Shown here: piece by piece, positions 7,981 through 15,351 of the stretch | Layout: every line of letters starts with the position of its first letter | Position numbering within the stretch: position 1 is the stretch's first letter | Assembly: GCA_007132395.1 (NCBI GenBank) | Contig: SLOR01000268.1 | Location: 1 to 16,549, forward strand | Reading direction: 5' to 3' | DNA from: Bacteroidales bacterium | GTDB taxonomy: Bacteria; Bacteroidota; Bacteroidia; Bacteroidales; UBA7960 | Length of the DNA stretch: 16,549 nucleotides | The notes under the pieces: generated by a model | What the model saw: the letters and a program-made list of their open reading frames with translations, nothing else | The model's database searches: none | Told to the model about the DNA's origin: nothing | Position numbers and translations under genes: made by a program

Positions 7981-9227
7981 TTGGCTCTCAGTGAGGGGTT
8001 TTCAATCTTACCCAGGAATAGTACAGCGTTACTGCTGTTTTCCTTTATAGCAAATATGAATGGTCTGTCGGCGCGGAACACCGGATCTCTTTCCTCGTCC
8101 ATCACTGCTGTTTTACGAATGATTACCACTGCCGTGGACGCTGCCGCTTCGGTACCTTCTTCATTTACATCAATATAGGCTTCATGAATTACCTTGTCAA
8201 TTTTCAGGTCATTGCGCGGGGTCATGCGGCTGAAGTCGGCATCATTGCTAAAGGCAAGAGGCATGCCCATTCTTGCGAGAACTTCCTCCAGGTCCATCTG
8301 CGAGCGCACTTTGAAGGAGGGCAGAAAAACATCCACTTTATGATTGCTGAGTTGCTCCAAAGACTGGCTGAAGGTGGTTGCATCCATCGTTTTGATTAAG
8401 TCTTCCACAGATAAGTCTTCTGCCGGAAGAAACGCCAGGAAAGAAAAATCTCCACCTTTATAGGGAAGTTCTAATAGTTGAAACTCGTTGTTTTCATAAT
8501 ACATAAACTCATCTTTCATGTACATAAATGGTGTTCTCACTACACTCCCGTCGTTAAGGTGGAAATTGTCGGGGCGGGTAGCATTGAGGTCAAAGGCAAT
8601 TTTCCAGTCGGATAGGAAGTAAATGGCATTTACCAGAACCAGCCTGGTATCTGGTATCAGCACTCCGGGTTTTATGAGTTCTTTGATAAAGTTATTCGTA
8701 TGGTCGGCCACCCATTGGTTAATTTGGTTTCGTATAATTTCCCTGTTGCCCATATAATCAACCGGGTATAAAGCAGAACCGTAGTACTCGTTCAATAGCT
8801 CCATGAATTCAGGAATAAAAGGATAGCCCTCCTGTGGCCACAGGGAATTGGCAATGCTGAGTTGTTCTTCTTTTTTCCCCTTCTCAAGAATCTTACGGGT
8901 GCGCTCAGAAAAAGCAGCGTGAAATGCCTCGTCATTGGGCGAGAAGTAAAGTGTTCTGGACATTTGCTCTTCCGTTTGCCCGTCGGCACCGGCGTAGGTC
9001 ATAGCCAGAGCGGTAGATATGGAAAAAGGAGATACGATAAGATTGGTGTTTTGTTCGGGTGAAATGACCCTGAAAATATCCCAGGCAAAGTTGTTATTTC
9101 TCATTTCTATAGACATTGTATCATAAGGGTCCGATTGGGATGAAGTTCTTTTTTTGGCACCGCATGATGCCATCAGGCTAACCAGAATTATAAACAGGCC
9201 GAAAAAGACTTTAATGTTTTTGAACAT
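7977..9227 (-). CDS. Serpin family protease inhibitor, predicted lipoprotein
   Basis: This is a 416-residue serpin, a suicide inhibitor that traps serine or cysteine proteases. The N-terminus MFKNIKVFF...SLMASC is a lipoprotein signal with the lipidated Cys at 22. The downstream KKR stretch has no acidic run of the kind that serves as a surface-export signal in Bacteroidota. The fold runs from about 40 to 413. The reactive-loop hinge EEGTEAAAST (356-365) has the small residues needed for loop insertion, so it should be inhibitory. Counting from hinge Gly358 as P15 gives K372 as P1 and T373 as P1', with R371 at P2. The serpin signature FRADRPFIF is at 384-392. It follows the kinase gene by 40 bp on the same strand with no promoter seen between them. 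Miropin of Tannerella is a precedent for Bacteroidota serpins. Confidence 0.95.
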   Translation of the reverse strand: MFKNIKVFFGLFIILVSLMASCGAKKRTSSQSDPYDTMSIEMRNNNFAWDIFRVISPEQNTNLIVSPFSISTALAMTYAGADGQTEEQMSRTLYFSPNDEAFHAAFSERTRKILEKGKKEEQLSIANSLWPQEGYPFIPEFMELLNEYYGSALYPVDYMGNREIIRNQINQWVADHTNNFIKELIKPGVLIPDTRLVLVNAIYFLSDWKIAFDLNATRPDNFHLNDGSVVRTPFMYMKDEFMYYENNEFQLLELPYKGGDFSFLAFLPAEDLSVEDLIKTMDATTFSQSLEQLSNHKVDVFLPSFKVRSQMDLEEVLARMGMPLAFSNDADFSRMTPRNDLKIDKVIHEAYIDVNEEGTEAAASTAVVIIRKTAVMDEERDPVFRADRPFIFAIKENSSNAVLFLGKIENPSLRAN

Positions 9228-9267
9228 GATAATAAACGATTTATGTTGTTTAGGTTTTTAATGGCAA

Positions 9268-10389
9268 TTATTGTTCCATGTCAGGCAGAGATAAAATAAC
9301 CTGCACTCCTTTATGTTTCTGAGGCACGATAGAAATGAGTCCCATAAGTTTTTCTGTAAGCGATTTACAGATGATTAATCCCAGGCCAACACCCTTTTCC
9401 TGATGGGTACCTATGGTTTTGGGGTGGGGTGTATCGAGTCTGAAAACATTTTCTGCAACCTCTTGCGACATACCCACTCCCTCATCAGTAATGGTGATAA
9501 TGTTTTGGTCGCCTTCTCTGCTGATTTCTATGGTAATGTGCCCGTTTTCGTAGGAATACTTTATGGCGTTAGACATTAACCGGGTAATGATGCTTTCAAA
9601 GGCCACAGGATCGCTGGAGATGCTTCCATCGAAGTTTTCAGTCAAATTCCAGCTGAGCTTTTTTTCTGCAATGGTATTCTCCAAGGATGCAATAATTTGC
9701 TTTATAATTTCTGCCGGTCGAAACGTGCGGGCTACAAATTCTACTTTCCCCATTTCAATGGTATCCCATTCAATGATATTTTCCAGTAGATTATATATGT
9801 TTGTACTGTCGTTTACCAGCAGGTTTGATAGTTTTTTCGCTTCTTCGCAGTTGGCATCAGGCATATTGAGTTCCTGGTTAAGAAATTCGGCTACTCCTTT
9901 TATGCCAATAAAGGAATCTTTGATGTCGTGGGTCATAATAGAGAAGAATTTGGTTTTAACCAGATTCATCATTTTTATTTCTTCTCTTGCCCTCTTGAGT
10001 TCCAGGTGGGTATCTACCCGTGCAAGAAGCTCGTCGGTATTAAAGGGTTTGGTAATATAATCCACAGCACCTGCTTTAAACCCCCTGATTACATCATCGG
10101 GGTCGGTATTGCTGGTAAGAAAGATGACTGGTATGTTATGGATTCCCAGCCTGCTGGTTAGTTTTTCGCACACTTCGTAGCCCGTCATATTTTCCATAAT
10201 AACATCCAGCAGGATGATATCCGGTTGTATCTGATCGCACATTTTAAGGGCGTCTTCTCCCGAGTTTACGCTGAAAAACAAATAATTTTTTTTAAAAAGA
10301 ATTCTCTCAAGAGTTTTTACCACCATGGGATCATCGTCCACGATCATTATTTTAAATGGCTTGATAAGTGTATTTCGCTGTATGTCCAT
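9268..10389 (-). CDS. Soluble receiver-histidine kinase fusion (hybrid two-component sensor)
   Basis: The 373-residue protein starts with a receiver domain (about 12-130) having D18-D20, phosphoacceptor D62 and K114. It continues into a HisKA helix pair (about 143-212) with the H-box at H154 (SIMTHDIKDS) and a HATPase domain (about 225-370). N274 lies in the N-box (LMSNAIKYS), with DEGVGM (302-307) and KGVGLGL (332-338) as the G-boxes. There is no signal peptide, membrane segment or DNA-binding domain, so it should act in the cytoplasm with input through the receiver. The residue four after H154 is D158, where Asn or Thr is usual, and the following Pro is Ser. The gene is divergent from the tandem barrel genes and leads into the serpin gene 40 bp downstream. 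Confidence 0.93.
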   Translation of the reverse strand: MDIQRNTLIKPFKIMIVDDDPMVVKTLERILFKKNYLFFSVNSGEDALKMCDQIQPDIILLDVIMENMTGYEVCEKLTSRLGIHNIPVIFLTSNTDPDDVIRGFKAGAVDYITKPFNTDELLARVDTHLELKRAREEIKMMNLVKTKFFSIMTHDIKDSFIGIKGVAEFLNQELNMPDANCEEAKKLSNLLVNDSTNIYNLLENIIEWDTIEMGKVEFVARTFRPAEIIKQIIASLENTIAEKKLSWNLTENFDGSISSDPVAFESIITRLMSNAIKYSYENGHITIEISREGDQNIITITDEGVGMSQEVAENVFRLDTPHPKTIGTHQEKGVGLGLIICKSLTEKLMGLISIVPQKHKGVQVILSLPDMEQ

Positions 10390-10454
10390 GATTGGCTACC
10401 TTTTTTTAAAAATAGAAAGATTGCAGCAAGATAGCAAAAATGGGAATAGTTACG

Positions 10455-10562
10455 ATGAAATTGGCGAAAAATCTATATGTAAGTTTTGTGAAAAGTGACC
10501 TTGACAAACTGCCCGGAGCTCAATACATGAATGTGCTGAAAAGGTGGGGGTTAATTCCGTAA
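10455..10562 (+). CDS. Possible 35-residue small ORF in the kinase/barrel divergent gap
   Basis: An intact ATG-to-TAA frame begins MKLAKNLYVSFVK and ends WGLIP. It is basic and mixed in composition, with no signal peptide, membrane helix or family I recognise. It occupies 108 bases of the 267-bp divergent gap, upstream of the promoter-like box at 10594. An ORF of this length can arise by chance, and no clear ribosome-binding site is seen, so this is a weak call. Confidence 0.18.
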   Translation: MKLAKNLYVSFVKSDLDKLPGAQYMNVLKRWGLIP

Positions 10563-10593
10563 AACCCCGGGGAATTTTTTTCCAAAAAAGCGT

Positions 10594-10601
10594 TATATTT
10601 G
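10594..10601 (+). promoter_or_regulatory. Bacteroidota -7 box upstream of the first barrel gene
   Basis: TATATTTG fits the TAnnTTTG consensus exactly. A clear -33 TTTG is not present, only a T-run at 10575-10581. Transcription would start near 10608, about 49 nt before the chosen start codon. The second barrel gene has the same TTATATTTG string. Confidence 0.45.
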
Positions 10602-10656
10602 TTAAATTATCTGGCTCATTCGGAAGATGTTTCCGGTTGCCAAAACCCCATTAGCT

Positions 10657-11457
10657 ATGAAAAGTATTTCCCTCTGGTTTTTTCTGTTGCTTTCCGTGTT
10701 TTTATTTCCTTTGGAAGGGGAGTGTCAGTCGCGCTCACCAGTGCAGGATCGTCGTCCATCCATGCAACCTCCCAGCAGATCACGCCCCCCCGGTGGTACA
10801 CGCCGACCTTTGCAATTGTCGCGACGCAGCATGTTAATGCAGCAACTGGGTTGGGATGCAGGGTTTAACATTGGCACATCGCACTCGCTTACCGATGTAA
10901 GTGGAAACTCAGTTGAGCAAAGGCCTTCCTTCCTCAATACGCAATGGCAAACCACAAGCATCAATGCCGGTGCTTTTGCAAGGTATAAATTTCATGATAT
11001 GTTTGCTGCCAGAGCTTCTTTTAACTATGGAAGGATTCATGGGGCAGACTCCCTTGCCGATGGCAGGACCCGGGATTTCTATTTTGATAATAATATCTTC
11101 GAATTGGCTGTGGTAGGAGAGGTATATGTGCCCAGAGGTAGCTGGAATCAGAACTTCAATATATATGGTTTTCTGGGAATAGGCGGTTTTTACCACAATC
11201 CCAACCTTACTATCCCTGAGCATATCAATATTCAGCTGGATGATTTTAACAAAATACAGCCTGCCATCCCGATGGGCATTGGAGCCTATTACGCCTTGCC
11301 CGACAATATTCGCATTGGCTATGAAATAGGATGGAGAAAATTATTTTTCGATTATCTCGACGGGTTTACCCGCCCGGCCAGCCGGGGCAACGACAGTTAC
11401 TATTTTTCTACCATCAAAATCAGTTACTTCTTTCCCGATACAAGACGACGATGGTAA
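10657..11457 (+). CDS. PorG-like (DUF6089-type) outer-membrane beta-barrel protein, copy 1
   Basis: With the ATG at 10657 the protein is 266 residues and starts with a clean signal peptide (MKSISLWFFLLLSVFLFPLEG), cleaved near residue 25. An in-frame ATG 30 bases earlier would bury this signal and is rejected. After the signal comes an Arg/Pro/Ser-rich segment (about 26-60). A beta-barrel domain then runs from about 64 to 259. Family-like patterns are FDNNIFELAVVGEV (143-156), IYGFLGIGGFYHNP (169-182), QPAIPMGIGAYYALP (201-215) and IGYEIGWRKLFFDYLDG (220-236). These resemble the DUF6089/PorG group, which includes a T9SS component, though a secretion role is not established here. The C-terminus carries an extra PDTRRRW tail after the last aromatic strand. 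An intrinsic terminator follows. Confidence 0.85.
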   Translation: MKSISLWFFLLLSVFLFPLEGECQSRSPVQDRRPSMQPPSRSRPPGGTRRPLQLSRRSMLMQQLGWDAGFNIGTSHSLTDVSGNSVEQRPSFLNTQWQTTSINAGAFARYKFHDMFAARASFNYGRIHGADSLADGRTRDFYFDNNIFELAVVGEVYVPRGSWNQNFNIYGFLGIGGFYHNPNLTIPEHINIQLDDFNKIQPAIPMGIGAYYALPDNIRIGYEIGWRKLFFDYLDGFTRPASRGNDSYYFSTIKISYFFPDTRRRW

Positions 11458-11478
11458 TTATGATTTAAGGCATTTAAC

Positions 11479-11510
11479 AAAAGGCTACCCCCCAATGGTA
11501 GCCTTTTTTT
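11479..11510 (+). terminator. Rho-independent terminator after barrel gene 1
   Basis: An 11-bp perfect stem (AAAAGGCTACC at 11479-11489 with its complement at 11497-11507) encloses a 7-base loop. A T-run to 11510 follows. It sits 22 bp after the stop codon and separates the two barrel genes transcriptionally. Confidence 0.92.
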
Positions 11511-11556
11511 GTGCGTATAGCGAAAAAAATTTAGTGAAATTCATCCGTATTTTCCT

Positions 11557-11564
11557 TATATTTG
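11557..11564 (+). promoter_or_regulatory. Bacteroidota -7 box upstream of the second barrel gene
   Basis: TATATTTG again matches TAnnTTTG exactly and follows the terminator by 46 bp, so the second barrel gene probably has its own promoter. No convincing -33 box is present (TTTAG at 11530-11534 is the nearest). The leader would be about 150 nt and includes a small hairpin, AACTAC (11589-11594) with GTAGTT (11603-11608). Confidence 0.45.
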
Positions 11565-11720
11565 GCCGCAGAGAAACACTGATTTATGAACTACGTGAAA
11601 TTGTAGTTTTATGCCGTGTTGGCTCTACACCACTGGAGATAAGGGAGCGATAGCGATTTTTTAATTCAAAATTCGTTAAAGTAAAAGGAAAACAATTGCC
11701 AAACCAAAACCATTCATAAA

Positions 11721-12719
11721 ATGCTAAATTTATTCAAGACTTTCTTTCTCGGCCTCGTTTTGCTTAGTATTGTTTCAGGTAAAACCACCGCCGGTGAAAT
11801 GAACCATGCTTCCGGGGAACTTGCCTCAGAATTTTACAGCCTGGAAAATGGGGTAGAACATTCCACTTTTTCGGCCCATTCGGATAATTTTTTCCGTCGC
11901 TTGTTTGGCTTACGCAAAAAATCAGAAGCACAAAGAAGAAGCCGTTCACAAAGGCACAGCGGTGCCCGTCCGCAACGTTATTCTCCACCCCCCAGCGATA
12001 GCCAGACTCCCGAGTCCCAAGGCAGTCGCAATACAAGAGTGTCTACTTCCAGCGATATGAGCTCTGTTCAAAATGCCCCCAAAAATCCATTACATATCTC
12101 CCGCAGAGACCAGTATCATGGCCTGGGATTATGGGAGTTGGGGTTTTCATTGGGTACGGCCCACTCCATTACAGATATAGGAGCCAGTAAAGGATTGTCG
12201 CCTGGAGATTTTGCCAGCTATCATACCAGCAACTTTGGGTTTAATGCAGGCTTTTTTACACGTTTGCAAATGAATGAATGGTTTGCTTTTAACCTTGGGA
12301 TGAATTTTATGAGTATTTCTGCTGAAACACCCGCAAACGTTGAAGAACCTTTTATGAATGCCTATCGGTTTACCAATAACGTATTTGAGTTTCACGGTAA
12401 AACAGAGTTGATACTTCCCACCCTTGCCTATAGCCCCTTCGATGTTTATGCTTTTATAGGAATAGGCGTGTTTTTCAGTGATGCACAGGTGTTTGATATT
12501 GATGACCGAAGGCAGGAAACCAACCTGGATTACAGCCAGGTTCAACCTGTTATTCCCATGGGAGTCGGTGCATGGTACCGCTTTCCCAATAACCTGAAAA
12601 TAGGGTATGAGTTTGGGTGGAGAAATACCATCTTCTATCATCTGGATGGCATAAAGGTTAACGGTGCAAGTTATGACCACTACTTTCTTAATAGTTTAAG
12701 CATCAGTTTCGTTTTCTGA
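11721..12719 (+). CDS. PorG-like (DUF6089-type) outer-membrane beta-barrel protein, copy 2
   Basis: The 332-residue protein is a diverged paralogue of the preceding gene product. A signal peptide (about 1-25, cleaved after TTAG) is followed by a long low-complexity region (about 26-130). This region has a strongly basic stretch (FFRRLFGLRKK and QRRSRSQRHSG, 57-81), then a Pro/Ser/Gln-rich stretch. The barrel (about 136-332) ends in the aromatic strand SLSISFVF. Patterns shared with copy 1 are GTAHSITD (145-152), TNNVFEFHGKTEL (218-230), VYAFIGIGVFF (242-252), QPVIPMGVGAWY (275-286) and KIGYEFGWRNTIFYHLDG (293-310). It has its own likely promoter and lies 81 bp before the esterase-family gene. 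A structural, porin-like or secretion-linked role is possible. Confidence 0.82.
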   Translation: MLNLFKTFFLGLVLLSIVSGKTTAGEMNHASGELASEFYSLENGVEHSTFSAHSDNFFRRLFGLRKKSEAQRRSRSQRHSGARPQRYSPPPSDSQTPESQGSRNTRVSTSSDMSSVQNAPKNPLHISRRDQYHGLGLWELGFSLGTAHSITDIGASKGLSPGDFASYHTSNFGFNAGFFTRLQMNEWFAFNLGMNFMSISAETPANVEEPFMNAYRFTNNVFEFHGKTELILPTLAYSPFDVYAFIGIGVFFSDAQVFDIDDRRQETNLDYSQVQPVIPMGVGAWYRFPNNLKIGYEFGWRNTIFYHLDGIKVNGASYDHYFLNSLSISFVF

Positions 12720-12763
12720 TACAACTTTTCTCTTAAAGTCTTTTTCTTTTTTCCCAGGTTTAG

Positions 12764-12771
12764 TATCTTGG
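12764..12771 (+). promoter_or_regulatory. Weak -7-like box before the esterase-family gene
   Basis: TATCTTGG differs from TAnnTTTG at one base and lies 29 bp before the start codon. No clear -33 box is seen, only T-rich sequence. The gene may instead be read through from the barrel gene 81 bp upstream, since no terminator was found between them. Confidence 0.25.
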
Positions 12772-12800
12772 CAGAAATCTGCTTCTAAACCCTTTGAAAA

Positions 12801-14126
12801 ATGTTAAAAAGACAACAGCTATCATATTTATTTTATACCCTGGTCCTTATTTCCATTGCATGCACATCGCAGGGAGGTAAGGACCTTGAGGCTTATATCC
12901 GGGATAAATCGCATCCATTGGCCACTGCCACGGATTTGGATGCCCTGATTGAAAAAGCTGGCCAGCGCAGGGTGGTTTTGCTGGGTGAAGCCAGCCACGG
13001 TACACACGAGTATTATATTTGGCGCGATTCCATAAGCCGCAGATTAATAGCAGAAAAGGACTTCCGCTTTATTGCTGTAGAGGGCGATTTTGCCAGCCTG
13101 TATGAGTTGAACCGTTATGTGAAGAATATGGATGGCGCTGCTGCTTCGGCAAGAGAAGTGCTGGAAAACCTTGACCGCTGGCCCCGATGGATGTGGGGCA
13201 ATGAAGAAATTGTAGGCTTGGCAGAGTGGCTAAGGGCATACAATGACCAAAGGCCGCAGGAACAAAAGGTAGGGTTTTACGGAATGGATGTATACGATGA
13301 ATGGCGTTCAAAGGATGTTCTGCTTGCTTACCTGGAAAGGCATCAGCCGGAATTGTTTTCTCAGGTTAAAGATTATTACAGTTGCTTTGCCACCTATCAT
13401 GGCGATAGCTGGGCCTATGCCCAATCGGTACAGAGAGGGCTTCCCGCTTGTGATCAGCAGGCCCAGAGAGTTGTAGCCCTACTTGAAGAGTCAGGAGATG
13501 CTTTCGCGGAAGTTCCGGATTTCGAATATTTTTATGTGCTGCAGAATGCTTATGTAAAAGCCAATGCCGAAAAATTTTACCGGAAATCTATTACCCGTCG
13601 TGATGCTTCCTCCTGGAATGCAAGGGTAACGCATATGCATGAAACGGTAAATCGTCTGCTTGATTTGTACGGTGATAATGCCCGGGGAATCGTGTGGGCA
13701 CATAACACCCATGTGGGTGATGCACGATATACCGATATGCAGGGCAACAACAGCAAGAATATCGGGCAGCTCAGCCGTGAGCATCACGGGCCCGAAAATG
13801 TTTTTTCGGTGGGATTTACCACCTACAAGGGCAGGGTGCTTGCAGGATCTTCATGGGAGAGCCGCATGCAGAATATGAGGGTTGCCAGTGCGCAAAAAAA
13901 CAGTGTGGAGCACCTGATGCAAAAAACAGGAAATAGATCCTTTTACCTTATTTTTGATGAAGAAGACCGCCGGAACGAGGATTTTATCCAACCCATGGGG
14001 CATCGGGCTATAGGTGTGGTTTTTAATCCGGCCAATGAACCAAGGCAATATGTGCCCACGATTGTTCCTCTGAGGTACGATGCCTTTATCTTTTTCTATG
14101 AAACACGAATACTGAATGCACTTTAG
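12801..14126 (+). CDS. Erythromycin esterase family protein, predicted lipoprotein
   Basis: The 441-residue protein has an N-terminal signal with a candidate lipidated Cys at 21 (LVLISIAC). The lipobox is slightly off-consensus, with Ser at -3. The mature part belongs to the erythromycin esterase (EreA/EreB) fold. Active-site elements line up with the family: E63 and H66 in LLGEASHGTHE (60-70), E94 in AVEGDF (92-97), and H301 and H304 in WAHNTHVGD (299-307). The catalytic set thus looks intact. Many chromosomal members of this family in Bacteroidota have unknown substrates, so macrolide hydrolysis should not be assumed. Anchoring in the membrane and the neighbouring envelope genes suggest a periplasmic or surface hydrolase. 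It converges on the sigma-54 activator gene with a 21-bp gap and no terminator. Confidence 0.9.
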   Translation: MLKRQQLSYLFYTLVLISIACTSQGGKDLEAYIRDKSHPLATATDLDALIEKAGQRRVVLLGEASHGTHEYYIWRDSISRRLIAEKDFRFIAVEGDFASLYELNRYVKNMDGAAASAREVLENLDRWPRWMWGNEEIVGLAEWLRAYNDQRPQEQKVGFYGMDVYDEWRSKDVLLAYLERHQPELFSQVKDYYSCFATYHGDSWAYAQSVQRGLPACDQQAQRVVALLEESGDAFAEVPDFEYFYVLQNAYVKANAEKFYRKSITRRDASSWNARVTHMHETVNRLLDLYGDNARGIVWAHNTHVGDARYTDMQGNNSKNIGQLSREHHGPENVFSVGFTTYKGRVLAGSSWESRMQNMRVASAQKNSVEHLMQKTGNRSFYLIFDEEDRRNEDFIQPMGHRAIGVVFNPANEPRQYVPTIVPLRYDAFIFFYETRILNAL

Positions 14127-14147
14127 TACATCGGGATGCAGCCATGT

Positions 14148-15329
14148 TTAGCCTTCTCTTTTCACACCGCTGAGGGGCTTGGCAAAGGTATCCACATCTT
14201 TTCCCGTGATGGTTTTGTCACAAAGAATTACCAGTCTTTCCACCACGTTTCTTAGTTCGCGGATGTTTCCGGTCCAGGTGATGGTTTGCAGTGCCTGGTA
14301 AGCATCCTCTGTAAATTCGCGGGGAGCCATGCTGTTTTCTGCCACTATTTGCTCCAGGAAATGATTGGCAAGCATAGGAATATCATCGACCCTTTCATTG
14401 AGTGAGGGCACCGGGATAAGAATAACGCTCAGGCGGTGATAAAGGTCTTCTCTGAAGTTTCCTCTTTGTATCTCCAGCTGAATGTCTTTATTGGTAGCCG
14501 CAACCACTCTTACATCAATGCTGAGTTCTTTTTCTCCTCCAACCCTTGTGATTTTATTTTCCTGCAATGCCCTGAGCACTTTGGCTTGTGCTGCAAGGCT
14601 CATATCGCCGATTTCATCCAGGAAGAGTGTGCCCCCGGTGGCAAGTTCAAAGTTGCCCTTCTTTTGTTTTATGGCAGAGGTGAAAGATCCTTTCTCATGC
14701 CCGAAAAGTTCACTTTCGATAAGTTCGGAAGGTATGGCGGCACAGTTTACTTCTATAAACGGCCCTTTGGAGCGCTTGCTTAATTCATGCAGCCATCTCG
14801 CTACCAATTCTTTCCCTGTTCCGTTGGGGCCGGTAATAAAAACCCTGGCATCGGTGGGAGCCACCCTTTCAATCATCTCCTTGATTTGCGAAATGGCGGG
14901 AGATTCTCCTATCATATCGTAGGTTTTACTCACCTTGCGCTTAAGTACTTTGGTTTCCTTCACCAGCTGACTTTTGTCCATAGCATTACGAAGGGTAATA
15001 AGCATACGGTTAATATCAGGGGGTTTGGAAATGAAGTCGTAGGCTCCTTTTTTGATAGCTTCTACGGCCGTTTCCACAGTGCCATGCCCTGAAATCATTA
15101 CCACGGTATTGTCGGGATTATGCTCCATGAGCTTTTCCAGCACCTCCAATCCGTCAATGCGCGGCATTTTGATATCGCACAGGATAACATCGTATTTGCT
15201 GCGGGTGCCCATTTCAAGGCCTTCGATTCCGTCTTCTGCCAGATCTACTTCAAACTTTTCATATTCAAGGATGTCTTTTAAAGTATTCCTGATACTTTTT
15301 TCGTCATCAATTACCAGAATCTTTGGCAT
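14148..15329 (-). CDS. NtrC-family sigma-54 response regulator without a DNA-binding domain
   Basis: The 393-residue protein has a receiver domain (about 1-120) with D8-D9, phosphoacceptor D52 and K102. A sigma-54 AAA+ domain (about 139-370) follows. Walker A is GPNGTGKE (167-174), Walker B is GGTLFLDEIGD (232-242), and the Arg-finger region is NFREDLYHRL (291-300). The sigma-54 contact loop reads GSFTSA (214-219) instead of GAFTGA. The protein ends about 20 residues after the AAA+ lid, so the usual C-terminal Fis-type helix-turn-helix is absent. Only 21 bp separate its stop from the convergent gene, so no detached HTH exon or frameshifted remainder can lie there. It follows ppx by 22 bp in one likely operon. 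No cognate kinase is adjacent. Confidence 0.93.
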   Translation of the reverse strand: MPKILVIDDEKSIRNTLKDILEYEKFEVDLAEDGIEGLEMGTRSKYDVILCDIKMPRIDGLEVLEKLMEHNPDNTVVMISGHGTVETAVEAIKKGAYDFISKPPDINRMLITLRNAMDKSQLVKETKVLKRKVSKTYDMIGESPAISQIKEMIERVAPTDARVFITGPNGTGKELVARWLHELSKRSKGPFIEVNCAAIPSELIESELFGHEKGSFTSAIKQKKGNFELATGGTLFLDEIGDMSLAAQAKVLRALQENKITRVGGEKELSIDVRVVAATNKDIQLEIQRGNFREDLYHRLSVILIPVPSLNERVDDIPMLANHFLEQIVAENSMAPREFTEDAYQALQTITWTGNIRELRNVVERLVILCDKTITGKDVDTFAKPLSGVKREG

Positions 15330-15351
15330 AGTAGGGGTCTTGTTTAATTAT

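Noticed and set aside
9563..10060. 165-codon open frame on the plus strand
   Set aside because: It lies wholly antisense to the kinase gene, is rich in Ser/Ile/Phe from reversed codons, and matches no family. It is a shadow of the real gene.
10627..10656. Upstream in-frame ATG extending barrel gene 1 by 10 residues
   Set aside because: The extension would put MFPVAKTPLA before a complete signal peptide. The ATG at 10657 gives a standard leader.
11611..11664. 17-codon ORF in the leader of barrel gene 2
   Set aside because: It is too short to support, with no ribosome-binding site or conservation evidence. It could be a leader peptide but nothing in it indicates one.
12769..12783. Sigma-54-like -24/-12 element (TTGGCAG...TGCT) before the esterase-family gene
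   Set aside because: The GG and GC doublets are separated by 9 bases, while sigma-54 promoters need 10, and the -12 T is missing. It is tempting because of the nearby sigma-54 activator but does not fit.
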